A stretch of DNA of 64,000 bases from contig OZ231127.1 in assembly GCA_965153355.1 (NCBI GenBank), forward strand, positions 59,830,001-59,894,000, written 5' to 3'. Position 1 is the stretch's first letter. Each line of letters starts with the position of its first letter. Shown piece by piece: positions 1 to 11,576 of this stretch. Origin of the DNA: Flaccisagitta enflata (Eukaryota > Chaetognatha > Sagittoidea > Aphragmophora). The notes beneath the pieces were generated by a model. That model was not told the origin of the DNA, made no database searches, and was given only the letters and a program-made list of their open reading frames with translations. The translations under genes were made by a program, and so were the position numbers.

Positions 1-216
1 GACCGACCGACAGACCAACAGACCAACCAACGGACACAGCCTTTTATAGAGGTGCTTTGGCGCACCTAAAAACTAGTTCGAATAGGCCAAGTACGAGCGC
101 CATTTGGGTCGTCGTACGAATGCGTTACCGACCAACCAACTGACCCACCGAGCGTCCAACCGACCGATGGACAAGGCCTTTTATTGATGTGTGTTGGCAC
201 ACATCAGTGTTGGCAT
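1..216 (+). repeat. Class C hairpin-element fragments
   Basis: Two 3' ends of GTCC/GACC-rich hairpin elements lie in tandem. The first has a GACCGACC array followed by the hairpin GGTGCTTTGGCGCACC and then TAAAAA. The second, from about 86, starts with a GGCCAAGTA head and ends in the hairpin GATGTGTGTTGGCACACATC near 205. The left element is cut by the window edge. No coding content was seen. Confidence 0.6.
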
Positions 217-261
217 ATTGATTGAGTATGACTCAAAAAAAAAAGGATTGTTCTTGTGAAA

Positions 262-523
262 ACCGATTTTTAGTCGCGTGCTACGCGACTCTATAAGCCG
301 CTTTTCGGTCGGTCCGTTGGTCCGTCACAAAACTATTTAAAAGGCTTTTTACACAAAATTAAGCAATTTTAAATGTTTTTGAATGTTTTTAAGGCCTTCA
401 TAAACCTTTATAAGCCACTTTTCGGTTGGTCCGTTGGTCCGTCCGTCCTTCTGTTAGTGTTACAAATTTGTTTAAAGGGTGTTTCACCTAATTTAAAGAC
501 ATTTTAAATGTTTTGAATACTTT
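262..523 (-). repeat. Class A hairpin-element ends, two tandem copies
   Basis: The hairpin AGTCGCGTGCTACGCGACT at about 268 is followed by a CGGTCGGTCCGTTGGTCCGTC stretch and AT-rich sequence. The stretch CTTTATAAGCCACTTTTCGGT then GTCCGT repeats starts again near 408, so this is a partial tandem duplication of an inverted class A element. Confidence 0.55.
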
Positions 524-1842
524 TACAGGCCTGTATATATTTGAGTTCCCCCCCCCCATGGGGGAGGAAATCTAAGGGTTGGGAGATGGGGGAGGAAATC
601 AAAGAGGAAAAAAGATAATTTTTGGGAAAACATAACTTTTGGAAGTACCAAATCATAAAATCCGATTAGTACAACACAAATCAACACTATTTAAACCTTA
701 TCTACAGAGAAAGGGTTAATACAAGGTGTGAACCCCCTGAAAACTGTAGCACCCCCACCTATGACGCACTGAAAATTGCCACGAAATTTGCTACCAAAGC
801 CAGATGAATCATGAATTTTAATAATTGAAATTTAATGAAATTTTTTGCTTCAATGTTTTTTATTCAACTATTAACAGACATATTTTGCATACATTCAACT
901 TGCACATGCCTGGTTTTATCTCAAATCCTTCATTTTACAGCTGAAAATACCGGCAAAATGCAATAAAAACTTGTTTTGTCAATGTACTATGACCCATCGG
1001 AAATTTTGAATTTGCATAGAAAATCAAAATATCAACAAAAGAAGAACATAGCGCCATTCCCAAATCAGTAACTGAGGGCGCTATGTTTTTCTTTTATTGA
1101 TATGATGATTTTCTGTGCAAATTTAAATTTTCCAATGAGCAATTACTGAAAAAATTGTTAACCATTTTTTCACTTTTTTGTCACTTCTAAAGCTTGTTTC
1201 CTTCAATTTCCTTTCATTAGCGTCATTTGATAGTAAAAGGTCGGTTTCTTCATATAGAAATATACTTCTTATTTTTGAAAAAATAACACTGTCATTGACC
1301 AAAGTAAAAATGGTTAAGCAATTCATACCTTTGGCCTCCGGGTAAATTCTTTCCTACTTAATTTCAGTGCGTCCTATAGCCCTAACTAATTAAACTATAA
1401 AGAATCTAGAAGTAAAAAAAAACTGTTTATATCAATATAAGTGGCATCACCAGAGCGATTTTTAAATTTTGTCAAAGTATAGCTTGATAAAGCGTTAGAA
1501 TCTACCATTATTAAAAGTATATAAAATCAATGATTTTGTACTATAATCTTAGATTGGAGTGAAAATTGCAAAAACGCTCTGTTGGCGCTATTTATATAGT
1601 CATAAGCTTTGAATTGCATCATTAAACTAATTACTTAGGCCACAGTTTGATCTGTAAGGGGGGTGCTACAGTTTTAGGGGGTTCATATCTTATATTTCTC
1701 CTTCTTCTGTACACTGTTGTATAGCCTAATGAGGTAGAAAATTATAGGTTTCAATGCGTCGTGGGGAAGAAAATCAAAGGCGGGGGGGGGGGGGGAGGGG
1801 AGGAGGGGAATCAAAAGCGACTCAATTATATACACTCCTGTA
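524..1842. mobile_element. TIR element of about 1.3 kb (family 3), non-autonomous
   Basis: The left end TACAGGCCTGTATATATTTG and the reverse complement of the right end, TACAGGAGTGTATATAATTG, match over about 22 bp with a few mismatches, so these are terminal inverted repeats. Inside are G-tracts near each end and a central inverted repeat around 1043-1090 (CATAGCGCC to GGCGCTATG). No open frame longer than 67 codons exists, so it encodes no transposase. Related sequence lies at 8.95-9.84, 44.5-45.0, 52.06-52.39 and 58.05-58.29 kb. Superfamily is not assigned. Confidence 0.55.
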
Positions 1843-2641
1843 TTTTTATGTCATTCATACCTCTATAAGCCACTGTTTTTACTGTATATAAGTCACTTTT
1901 TGGTCTGTCTGTCCGTCCATCTGTTGGTCCGTCTGTTTGTTCATTTTAAAGGCTTTTAGTTGTGTTAGCCTCCACCCATTCAGATTGTAGCACCCATGTC
2001 AGAGGCAAAATAGCATCATTGGTGTTTTGACTGACTGTTTATTGCAAAAAAGGTGCATATTTGTATGATACCAGGGTGCACTGACACTATTTGTGTGAGG
2101 GGTATTACCCGAATTTTCATCATCGATATGACTGAGGCAATTTTGGCCGATTTTGGATAAAAATACCACTTTGTGAAGCAGCAGTAGCACCTAAATGGTC
2201 AATCATACTAATTTTGGGATGAGGAATTCGAATCTGCCATGAAAAATTACCTAAGATCAATATTTTGCTCAAAATCGCCATTCTTAGGGCCCTGATTGAG
2301 CATTTTTAGCACTTTTTGCATAAAAAAAACATTAAGAAAGGTAGTAGTGGTGGTTCTATGTGCTATTTTGGGGAAGGGCAACTAGTTGTTTAGTCAAGAA
2401 TTGTCAAAGATGAATATTTTGAAAATTTAATGTCGCATTCAATGCCCCGATTGAGCTTTTTTTGGCCTTATTTTGGTAAAAAAAGTCATTAAATGAGGTG
2501 GCTGTCGCAATTTCATTAGTAATCTTAGCAATTTTGAGATGAGGAATCTGTATCATAATTCAAAAATGGTCCAAGATCAATATCTTGATCAAAAACCATC
2601 ATGCTTAGCTTTACTGGGCCCATATTAAGTGTTCTAATGCC
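1843..2641. other. AT-rich intergenic sequence without a gene
   Basis: Apart from a GTCC-type array at about 1895-1945 (a hairpin-element remnant), I see AT-rich unique or old-repeat sequence. No convincing coding region or splice signals were found. Confidence 0.5.
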
Positions 2642-2799
2642 TTTAGTCGCGGACACGCGACTCTGCACCTTGCGGCGTTGGTCGGTAGGTCCGTCGGTCC
2701 GTCTGTCGGTCCGTCACATTTTTGAATTCCGAGCGGTTTTTGCATTACTGCTCCTGCCCAACCGTCCGCAACTGGATTGCTGTGTATCCGGCCTTGTTT
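2642..2799 (-). mobile_element. HINE-like hairpin element, class A
   Basis: Reading right to left, the element starts with ACAAGGCCGGATACACAG, has the subterminal motif AGTTGCGGAC, a GGGCAGGAGCAG block, a GACGGACC array and the terminal hairpin AGTCGCGTGTCCGCGACT followed by AAA. The subterminal motif matches the reverse complement of one hairpin arm at 9 of 10 positions. The layout resembles Helentron-derived HINE/DINE-1 elements: subterminal inverted repeat, GTCY tetramers, 3' hairpin. The assignment is inferred from structure only. Confidence 0.6.
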
Positions 2800-2952
2800 G
2801 GAGAAAAAGACGTGTTGCAGTAATGGCGGTTCTAAGTTATTTCACCTCTTTGGGAGCAGCAGATATCAATTCTGAAACCTACAACGCCTCAAACAAAATT
2901 TTGATAGTTTTCTGCCTCATCCAGAGCCCTGATGGAGCATACTTGGCCTTTG

Positions 2953-3120
2953 TAGTTGCTGACACGCAACCCTATAAGAGGCTATAAAGTGAGAAAATGA
3001 GCGTTCTTAATACTTGTTTGTGTATGTTTGTGTGTGGGGGTCAAGGTAGGGGTGTGGATGGAGGTTTGATGCCCCTGCCCACCTGTCTGCAAAGATTTTA
3101 TGACCCCCTGTCACTTGTTT
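2953..3120 (-). mobile_element. HINE-like hairpin element, class D fragment
   Basis: Read right to left it begins AAGTGACAGGGGGTCATAAA, continues with a GGTGGGCAGGGGCATC block and ends near TTGCGTGTCAGCAAC. This is the same order as the longer class D copies at about 41.08-41.28 and 45.67-45.98 kb. Confidence 0.5.
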
Positions 3121-4476
3121 GGGTAAAAACACATCTTTAAAGGTGGAGGAGGTTCCATGAGTTTTTTCTGTTGTCAATATAAAGAAGGGGTTTTGATCAA
3201 GCCATCAACATCATAACAAAGAAGAAATCATGTAAGACCTTCACTATTTGTAGTTTTTTGAATTTCATTCATCTACCATTTTTTCCAAACCTCTTTTAGC
3301 CCTATTTTTATATTGCTGTGTTGTTGATAAGATTTCAGAGTAACCAACTATGGGGATGATATAGATATTATGCTGTAATGCAGATTGTAAGTGCAGGTTA
3401 ACTTTTCAGTTGTGAAAACACAACTTTACCTTGCCATGTTGATTGGTCAGTCAGTCTGTCTGTCCAAAATTTTTTTTAGCTGCCTAGATATGATCGCCGC
3501 CTACATGTTCCATTGTGAACATTTTTTATGAGTATTTATATTTTTCATCTTATCTTTAAAAAACTGAAAAATTGAATTAGGGACCACTTCAAGAATTTTG
3601 CTTAAATTTGATTCAATGATTCAATGATCAAATTTGATCAATGATTTTAACAAAATTTACTTTCGAATGCAGCTTGTTGAATAAAAGTGGGTCTTAGGAA
3701 ACTATAAAAACCAAGACTTTTTAAGTAAAAAACCAAATGCACATCTAAAACACTGATTAATAATTTTAGTTATACCTAGGTAATTATGCTCAAAAAATTT
3801 TTTTTTGGTTTATCATACTAGCGATGCGTTTTGTCTTTTGTTTTTTTTCATCAATAGCCCTCTGTCAAAAATGTGCTTTGCTCTGTCATGGCGTCACCCA
3901 TTGCAGACAAAGATTATGAAGCTATGGGGAAGAGAAAGACGTCATCATCGATTTTTTATGATAGCTTGAGTATTTTTCCTTCCCGGGAGTCACTATGGCG
4001 ATTCCTCCTTCATCGTGTGCTTTATATGATACAGCTTTATGTGAGGTGTCAGCCCGAACTTTTACCGCATTTATCTCCTTCATGAACTATGCTTAATTCT
4101 ACAGGGCCCTGTCGAGCATTTTTGATCGCGTGGTTGTGGCCCAGTAGGGAGTTTGAGGAAGTTACATGAATTGAAAAGTTTCCTTCAGATTTCTGTTCCC
4201 TTCCGTAAACGCAGAAAATTGAACTTAGCTAATTGAGGGACATATGGATCAGATATTCTTTACCCAGTTTGGACGTATGCATACCTAATGAGTCAGCAGA
4301 CAACGGGAAAATATTAAATGTCCTCTTATATTAAATGCTATGAGCCATGCTAATCATACATGATTTGAATTTGTATACTTTAATTGTATATACAAATTCA
4401 GAGATTCATCATTTCAAATATTCACATAATAAACAGTTAAAGACATTTTTTCTTTTATTCAGATACAGAGCTACCT

Positions 4477-4478
<2 letters not shown>
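3121..4478. other. AT-rich intergenic sequence without a gene
   Basis: No recognisable coding region. The longest open frame (3873-4085, plus) has no recognisable domain, so I do not call it. A short local duplication of a GATCAATGATTTT-like string occurs near 3610-3650. Confidence 0.5.
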
Positions 4479-4568
<90 letters not shown>

Positions 4569-4580
4569 AAATATATATAT
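4479..4580. repeat. (AT)n microsatellite
   Basis: About 100 bp of alternating AT with a few interruptions (TTTATAT near 4552). Translated frames here are only Ile/Tyr repeats. Confidence 0.95.
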
Positions 4581-4630
4581 TTGCTAATCTTTAATTGCAC
4601 TAACAATTCAGGATAAATGAATTTATAACA

Positions 4631-4782
4631 AGGCCGGATACACGGCCACCAGTTGAGGATGGGTGTGCATGGCGGATATGCGCGTATTCCCACTTTTCAA
4701 CTCGATCATTAAGGACCAACAAACTGACGGACAGATGGACGGACATACAGACAAAGCCTCTTATAGCGTTGCGTGTCTGCAA
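4631..4782 (+). mobile_element. HINE-like hairpin element, class D
   Basis: It starts ACAAGGCCGGATACACGGCC, contains a CTCGATCATTAAGGACC block and GACGGACAGATGGACGGACA tetramers, and ends TATAGCGTTGCGTGTCTGCA followed by AAAA. Confidence 0.55.
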
Positions 4783-5645
4783 AAAAGCAAAATGGTAAAT
4801 TTCTCAAATTGTCTACGGTTACTGAAGTTGATGATCAGATCAAAAGAAAATGGATATCAACACACCCAAATGAGCTGTTAAAATGGTTTTGGAGACGCAA
4901 AGCTCAATTCACAGTCAATAGGCATCCTGTAATTACCATGTTGTTGTGGATGGGAATGCAGGGGCGTACAAGCCCCCACAGGGGCGTACAACCCCCCCCC
5001 CTCCAAACATACTTTGTTTAGGCACATGTCTTAAATGCGCTGCCAAACTTTTGGACTTGATCATTATGGAAAGATAGATGAATAGACCAAAGGATGGACA
5101 AAGCCTTTTATAGAGTCGCTAGAAATGACTAAAGAAAATGATGAATGATTTGATCAACTATTGCTTCATTCAGGACCCATTTTAAACATTTTTGGCCTTA
5201 ATGGGTAGACAAGCAATGCAGGTAACAGGGCTAAGGCATAGAACCTCGCCTACCCCCAACCTAAACACTCAGCAGTAGAATCTTAATAGACTTAAACGCA
5301 AGTAAAAAATCAGCACTATCCAATGCAAGGGTAACAAATCAAAGGACTGACGGATAGATAGTTCCATATGCAAATTCGAAAATTTTTGGGTGGGGATCTA
5401 CGATAAAAAAAAATAAAGATCAATATTTAGATGTATCAACGCCACTTTAGGGCCCAGATACAATCCTCTGGCATAATCAATGCTAGTGGCAGCTTGACCC
5501 ACCAACGCATCTACACACCATCATTTAGACCTGTGCAATTGAACTTGATATGGTTTAGAATCAGTACTTTGACCAAGTTGTTTACCACAGTTGGTGCACA
5601 TTAAGTTGGTTTGCCAGTTTTATTTGCAAAGTAAGATGAATAAAA
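4783..5645. other. Intergenic sequence without a gene
   Basis: Unique-looking sequence with a C-tract at about 4994 and a hairpin-element remnant near 5060-5125 (GGACAAAGCCTTTTATAGAG). No coding or RNA feature is supported. Confidence 0.4.
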
Positions 5646-5942
5646 ACAAGGCTGGATACATGGTTACCAAAGTTGCGTGCGGGTGGGCAGGGGCCATATT
5701 TGAGGTCACTAGGTCATTTGGGCAGGAGCAGTGAGGTCAAAGAAATAAAATCATAAAAAAAAGTAAAGTGTGACCAACTGACCAACCGACCAACCAATAG
5801 ACAAACATACAAAAATAATCCAAAACACTCATTTTCCCACTTTTCAACTCGATCATCATGGACTGATGGACTGACGGACAAACGGACAACAGACTGACGG
5901 ACGGACAAAACCTCTTAAATAGTTGCGTGTCCGCATCTAAAA
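5646..5942 (+). mobile_element. HINE-like hairpin element, class A/D hybrid
   Basis: The 5' end is ACAAGGCTGGATACATGG with the subterminal motif GTTGCGTGCGGGTGGGCAGG. The middle has CCAACCGACC-type and GACGGACA arrays. The 3' end is GTTGCGTGTCCGCATCTAAA. It is a longer copy of the family at 2.6, 9.8, 32.4 and 43.0 kb. Confidence 0.55.
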
Positions 5943-5967
5943 AAAGAGTGAAAGGGGTAGGAGGAGT

Positions 5968-5968
<1 letters not shown>

Positions 5969-6005
<37 letters not shown>
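5969..6005. repeat. (GA)n microsatellite
   Basis: About 36 bp of uninterrupted GA dinucleotides. Confidence 0.95.
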
Positions 6006-6008
<3 letters not shown>

Positions 6009-6660
6009 CACCCCATGGAATTTTCTGGATTGGATGGACTGATGGCTGGACAAAACCTCTTATCTTGATACAAAAATGTATCTAAAATTGGACCAGTCTT
6101 TTGTATAGAATAGTGTGCATATTGAAGATTGATAAAGAACATTTCCTTTCTTATTGTGATGAACACATATCAGTTTAGAATTACCTTTTACCGCACTTGC
6201 TTTTAAACAAGTTCAATGAGCATTGACAAAAAGCTCATTTGCATATTGCAGTAAATTAGAATTTTACATAGTATGACAAAGGCGTAGGATTTGTCTTACA
6301 TAAATTTGCTGTGGCTGTCTTAGATTACAATTATCTAATGATAAATCTTTGTTTTGTGAGGTTTTAAGGATTTATCACTGATTTATTAACTTTTTCAAAT
6401 CTATTTTTTCATCTCTTTTCACCCCTCGGTTGAAAACGGCCTATGTTTATAGTATACAATTTTAAAGTCATTTTGCTGCATGTAGGCCTTGACTTTATCT
6501 GACTAGTGCTGCCTGGGTTTTGTTAAATATTCAATTTTTCTGTGTCAAACAGCTAGTCAATAGGCCAAAGTTGTTATTTCACCTCTGATATGGGGGCTAG
6601 GAGCCTGATTGGACTCAGATGGGTTATATCTAGTTGTGTATTTGAGTTTTTAAACATTTG
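6006..6660. other. AT-rich intergenic sequence without a gene
   Basis: No coding region, hairpin element or tandem repeat was seen before the 11-bp array begins. Confidence 0.45.
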
Positions 6661-7079
6661 ACAAGACTTAAATCAGACTTAAACCAGACTTAAACCAGAC
6701 TTAAACCAGACTTAAACCAGACTTAAACCAGACTTAAACCAGACTTAAACCAGACTTAAACCAGACTTAAACCAGACTTAAACCAGACTCAAGCCAGACT
6801 CAAGCCAGACTCAAGCCAGACTCAAGCCAGACTCAAGCCAGACTCAAGCCAGACTCAAGCCAGACTCAAGCCAGACTCAAGCCAGACTAGAGCCTTGCGA
6901 CAGAGCATTTCCGCCACGATTTAGACGCGATTTCGACGCGCCTCCTAATCGCCATACGACTTCCGTTTCCGGTTGGCGCTAAAACCTCGGTTTTCCGGTT
7001 ACCTTTTCCGATTTTTCAGGGCACTTATCAGTTGTTGTTTCTCATTTCTTTAAACGCAGAGAGAGAGAGAGAGAGAGAG

Positions 7080-7112
<33 letters not shown>

Positions 7113-7456
7113 CACAAACAAAGACTGAATGGCAGATTGACAAGTGGGTTGGTAGAGGCAAGCAGATAACCGATTGATGGCGGTTTCTAAGATGCAAAAT
7201 CGTCTATCGATTAGTAAGACAAAATTGTCATCCGATTGTATTTTTCGATTATTTCGCGAGGCTCTAAGCCAGACTCAAGCCAGACTCAAGCCAGACTCAA
7301 GCCAGACTCAAGCCAGACTCAAACTAGACTCAAACTAGACTCAAACTAGACTCAAACTAGACTCAAACCAGACTAGACTTAAACCAGACCTAAACCAGAC
7401 TTAAACCAGACTTAAACCAGACTTAAACTAGATCTTAACCAAACTTAAACCAGACC
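6661..7456. repeat. 11-bp minisatellite array, split by an insertion
   Basis: Tandem units of GACTTAAACCA change along the array to GACTCAAGCCA, then to GACTCAAACTA and back to GACTTAAACCA. The array stops at 6887 and resumes at about 7266 with the same GACTCAAGCCA variant. The variants on the two sides match, so one array was interrupted by the element at 6890-7264. Confidence 0.9.
6890..7264. mobile_element. 375-bp MITE with TA target duplication
   Basis: The left end GAGCCTTGCGA and right end TCGCGAGGCTC are inverted repeats with one mismatch in 11. Each is flanked by TA (6888-6889 and 7265-7266), as expected for Tc1/mariner-type target duplication. The insert sits in the middle of an 11-bp tandem array, so its edges are unambiguous. 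It carries a GA tract followed by a CA tract (about 7060-7109) and no open frame, so it is non-autonomous. Confidence 0.8.
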
Positions 7457-7460
7457 AGAA

Positions 7461-8323
7461 ATGAATTGAGATGACTTGAAATAACTTTAAATGGTGTAAA
7501 ATGACAAAAACTTCAAAAGTCAAAAAATGACTGAGTGACTAAGAATGACTTAGAATGACTTAAGATGACTTAAGATGACTTAGGATGACTTAGAATGACT
7601 TAGAATGACTTAGAATGACTTAGAATGACTTAGAATGACTTAAAATGACTTAAACTGACTTAAAATGACTTAAAATGACTTAAAATGACATAAAACAACA
7701 AAAACTTCAAAAGTCAAAAAATGACTTAAAGTGACTTAGAATGACTTGGAATGACTTAGAATGACTTAGAAGGACTTAGAATGACTTAGAATAACTTAAA
7801 ATGACCTGAAATGACTTAAAATAACATAAAGCAACAAAAAAAAGCTAACGAAAGCAAAGTGTGACGGACCGACGGACCGACCGACAGACAGACGGACAGA
7901 CTAAGAATGACTTGAAATGAATTGAGAGGACTTGAAATAACTTTGAATGGTGTAAAATGACAAAAACTTCATAAGTCAAAAAATGACTGAGTGACTTAGA
8001 ATGACTTAGAATGACTTAGAATGACTTTGAATGACTTTTGATGACTTAGGATGACTTAAAATGACTTAGAATGACTTAAGATAACTTAAAATGACTTAAA
8101 ATGACTTAAAATGACATAAAACAACAAAATCTTCAAAAGTCAAAAAATGACTTAGAGTGACTTAGTATGACTTAGAATGACTTAGAATGACTTAGAATGA
8201 CTTAAAATTACCTGAAATGACTTAAAATAACATAAAGCAACAAAAAAAAGCTAACGAAACCAAAGTGTGACCGACAGACAGACGGACAGAGTGGGTCATA
8301 GAGTCGCGTGCACGCGACTAAAA
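7461..8323. repeat. 10-bp AATGACTTAG minisatellite, duplicated with hairpin-element tails
   Basis: Two successive blocks of about 0.4 kb (7461-7900 and 7905-8323) share the same order: a TGACTTGAAATAACTTT lead, TGGTGTAAAATGACAAAAAC, a long AATGACTTAG array, AAAAGCTAACGAAA, then AAAGTGTGAC and GACGGACC tetramers. The second ends in the class A hairpin GTCGCGTGCACGCGACTAAA. The block was duplicated as a unit. Confidence 0.8.
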
Positions 8324-8341
8324 ATGATTTCAGAACAATGA

Positions 8342-8413
8342 CAAACAAACCCGATCAGGCAACGATGCGTCCTGACTGTGTATCTGCATGTATCGACTTT
8401 GGCGCTAAACTTT

Positions 8414-8471
<58 letters not shown>

Positions 8472-8646
8472 TAGACAGACAGAAGAAGAAGAAATAGTAT
8501 CAAACGAGGCTTTCAAAATATTCTATCACTTCATACTTGATATCCTCGCGGCTGAGAAGAGCTGAAAACTGCATAACAGACGGACAAACAGACGGACCGA
8601 CTGATGGACGGACAGACCCTCTTATCGAGATGCGAGGACGCATCTA
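8342..8646 (+). mobile_element. HINE-like hairpin element, class B
   Basis: The 5' end reads ACAAACCCGATCAGGCAAC then the subterminal motif GATGCGTCC. A GACA array lies at about 8414-8480 and a GACGGACC array near the end. The 3' hairpin is GATGCGAGGACGCATC followed by TAA. The 5' motif is the reverse complement of the right part of its own hairpin (GGACGCATC). Confidence 0.65.
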
Positions 8647-8772
8647 ACAAGGGTAACGTAAATAAGTGATGAGGAAAAGATGGGGATGGGGGGTTGAGTC
8701 ATGCAATATAGTGATGAAATCAGCAAAGGACAATAGTAAGGAGCGGAGGGGGGGGGCTTAGAGATAAGTTCG

Positions 8773-8775
<3 letters not shown>

Positions 8776-8837
<62 letters not shown>

Positions 8838-8841
8838 TGTG
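8776..8841. repeat. (GT)n microsatellite
   Basis: About 65 bp of GT with minor interruptions (GTATGTG, GTGCGTGCG) at the right end. Confidence 0.95.
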
Positions 8842-8949
8842 CGTGCGCATCGGGATTCGGGAATGTTAACTTCCGATTTGTTGGCACTCATTGATTAACG
8901 TTTACCATGCCAGAAAAACTCGAGTCAGAAAGTTTAAAAAGTTGGGTAT

Positions 8950-9840
8950 CTCGCCCCCCCTCCAGTGGGGGGAATACAATCTAAGGGTTTATCTATGAGG
9001 AAAAATCGAGAAAAAAAAAAAGAAAAAAAAAAGAGAAAAAATTTTTTTTTGAAGATATAACTCTTTAGATAGTTCCAAAAGGTGATATTTCATCACTACA
9101 ACACAATTTGACACTATTTAAACTTATGATATACTGTATTATTGATATGACAGCGTCCCCCCGAAGGCAACATTTGTGTTTCAAAGAGGGTCAAAATGGA
9201 AATTATGAATGAATAGAAATGGAAAAACAGTGAATGATAGTAATTCAGATAGCTCAGACATAATATTTAAAAGAAAAATTTGCATTTATTTAGCAAGAAA
9301 AATCAAGTTTAGCCAATGTTACTTAAGAAAATTTATTAAAATTTTTACTTTTTTCACTTTTGGTCACTGACAGGGGGCTGGTCTAAATTCTAAATTTCCA
9401 TAGAAAACGAAAAATTGAGAAACAAATAGCATAGTTCTCTTCCCAAATCGATTACAGAAAGAATTATATTTTTCAAAATGCAAAATTTCCCTGTATATGG
9501 CTTTCTTAGAATTTAGACCATAGAAAATAAATAAAACTTAAGCAGAAATTTGCTAAAAACCATCATTTTCCTGTTTGATTCCATGTGAATCGCATAGTTC
9601 AAATTACTTTTTTGGTCAGAATATGATAATACACCAAGTGTCTTTAGAGACAATTTTTCTACTAAAAGCATTCCAGCTTTATTATTATCCTGATAATGAT
9701 GCAAAAAGTATGGTGAAACACTTAATTTTCCTTCGAAAATTCGCCGTTATATGTGGGAAAGAAAATCATAGATTTTTTTACGCGAAACAACGCGCCGCGG
9801 GGAAGAAAATCGCAGGCTGCAAAGGAAAGTCAAGAGAGAC
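8950..9840. mobile_element. Degenerate family 3 TIR-element copy
   Basis: Shares with 524-1842 a C- or G-tract, a CAATCTAAGGGTTT-like stretch, the string ACACTATTTAAACTTAT and the CATAGTTCTCTTCCCAAATCG core. It ends in CGCCGCGGGGAAGAAAATCG before 9840. Exact ends are not clear. No transposase frame is present. Confidence 0.45.
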
Positions 9841-9844
9841 AAAA

Positions 9845-9998
9845 ACAAGGCCGGATACAGGGCAAGACAGTTGTGGAAGATTGGGCAGGGGTCGTATGAC
9901 CGTAATTCAAAAATCGCTCGGGATTCAAAAAAGTTTGCAACGGCCCGACCTACCAACCGACACAGCAAGGTGTAGAGTCGCGTGTCCGCGACTAAAAA
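9845..9998 (+). mobile_element. HINE-like hairpin element, class A
   Basis: Starts ACAAGGCCGGATACAGGG, has GATTGGGCAGGGGTCGTATG, GGCCCGACCTACCAACCGAC, and ends with GTGTAGAGTCGCGTGTCCGC then GACTAAAAA. The terminal hairpin is intact. Confidence 0.6.
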
Positions 9999-10113
9999 TG
10001 AGTCAACGGTGAAACACTAACGACTCATTGGCATAGTTAACGGTCCGTCTGTTGGATTTTGTCTGCAATATAAGGGGAACGCCCCTGACATTGCCATCAG
10101 CAGCGGTAACGAT

Positions 10114-10205
10114 ATCATTTTTAGTCGCGTGCAAGCGACTCTACACCTTGCTGTGTTAGTTCGTCTGTCCGTCCATTGGTCCGTCGGTCCGTCCGTCACA
10201 TTTTT
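10114..10205 (-). mobile_element. Class A hairpin-element 3' end, truncated
   Basis: TTTTTAGTCGCGTGCAAGCG, then CTCTACACCTTGCTGTG and a GTCCGTCC array, then TCACATTTTTGAAATTTT. Only the hairpin-side third of the element is present. Confidence 0.55.
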
Positions 10206-10240
10206 GAAATTTTGACATCTTAAGGTAATTCATGGTAATC

Positions 10241-10412
10241 TAAGCTACTTTAGGGTACTTAAGGGTACTTTAGGGTGCTTTAGGGTACTTAAATTACTCT
10301 AGGTTCTTATGGTGCATTAGGGTAATTTCAGGTACTTTTGGGTATTTTTGGGTATTTTTGGGTGTTTTTGGGTATTTTTGATAATTTTGGGGTATGTTTG
10401 GGTATTTTGGGT
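10241..10412. repeat. Degenerate 10-11 bp T/G-rich minisatellite
   Basis: Units such as TTTAGGGTACT in the left part shade into TTTTTGGGTAT in the right part. Both strands are open here only because the repeat lacks stop codons. Confidence 0.75.
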
Positions 10413-10708
10413 ATGAAATTGTATCGTAATGTATCGAAATTGTATCGATATCGTATTTCTATTGTATCAGTACAATGTACAGTACATATCATGCGGCCTT
10501 GGAGGGGAGGAAGGACATTTTCAACATTGTTGACCATTTTAGACCATTTTTTTACAGGCACCCATATTTTTACTGTTTTGTTTGTCATTTCCAGACGCAC
10601 GCGACTGTTGCCCTCTTGGGCTTGTTGCAAGGAGTACAACGAAAGCAGCGAAGTAACACAATGCATAGAACGAAGAGATGGGAGTGAAACAAAGTAATGG
10701 AACGACGG

Positions 10709-10709
<1 letters not shown>

Positions 10710-10742
<33 letters not shown>

Positions 10743-10747
10743 AAGAA

Positions 10748-10805
<58 letters not shown>

Positions 10806-10962
10806 CAATTGAAGCCAACAAAATATGTACATCGGATTATGCTAAGCTACGTTTGTGTACATCGGATTATGCTAGCTACGTTTGTGTTTCTCTCTACTAT
10901 AGTGGAACACAATAAATGCTATTGCACTGCACTGCACTGCACTGCACTGCACTGCACTGCAC
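10710..10962. repeat. (GA)n microsatellite and an ACTGC pentamer array
   Basis: Interrupted GA runs fill about 10710-10801. After a duplicated string (GTACATCGGATTATGCTA, twice near 10826 and 10858) a perfect CACTG pentamer array occupies about 10923-10962. Confidence 0.9.
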
Positions 10963-11482
10963 GTGATGATATCAATACCCATCAAGTCTCTAATCAATAC
11001 CTGGAAAAGTTTAGATTTTTTCGCTGATTACACTATGCATGTGTTTGACTTTTCAATCATCCGCCTGAGAAGAAATCGATGAGCCCTAGCAGTCGCAGCC
11101 TGACACTTTTTTAAAGATGTTGGCCTTGTTTATTTTTCTATTGTAATTTGTGATCTGAAGTATTGGATTTTAATTCTCAATATGAATGGATAATAAGCAA
11201 ATGTAATCCATTGGCATAGCCATAGGGGCAGGAAAAATGCTTTTCCCTTCAGCTTCTCTTTCTCTCCGCTTTTTTTTTCTGCCAAACTTCAGATCATAAA
11301 AATGACTCAATGACGAATGTTTGGTCAGAAATCAAAACAATGAATCTTCCCTTCGTCGTTACATAAATCTGTCCGACTATAAAGTATCAATATTATTGTA
11401 AGTTGAACAGAACGGAAAGAAGAATAACAGATATCCATTCTCATTTGTATAACCGCCTAATCCATACCCATAATTCTCTTCT

Positions 11483-11576
<94 letters not shown>

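Noticed and set aside
1123-1326. 67-codon minus frame inside the family 3 element
   Set aside because: Too short, no transposase-like motif, AT-rich.
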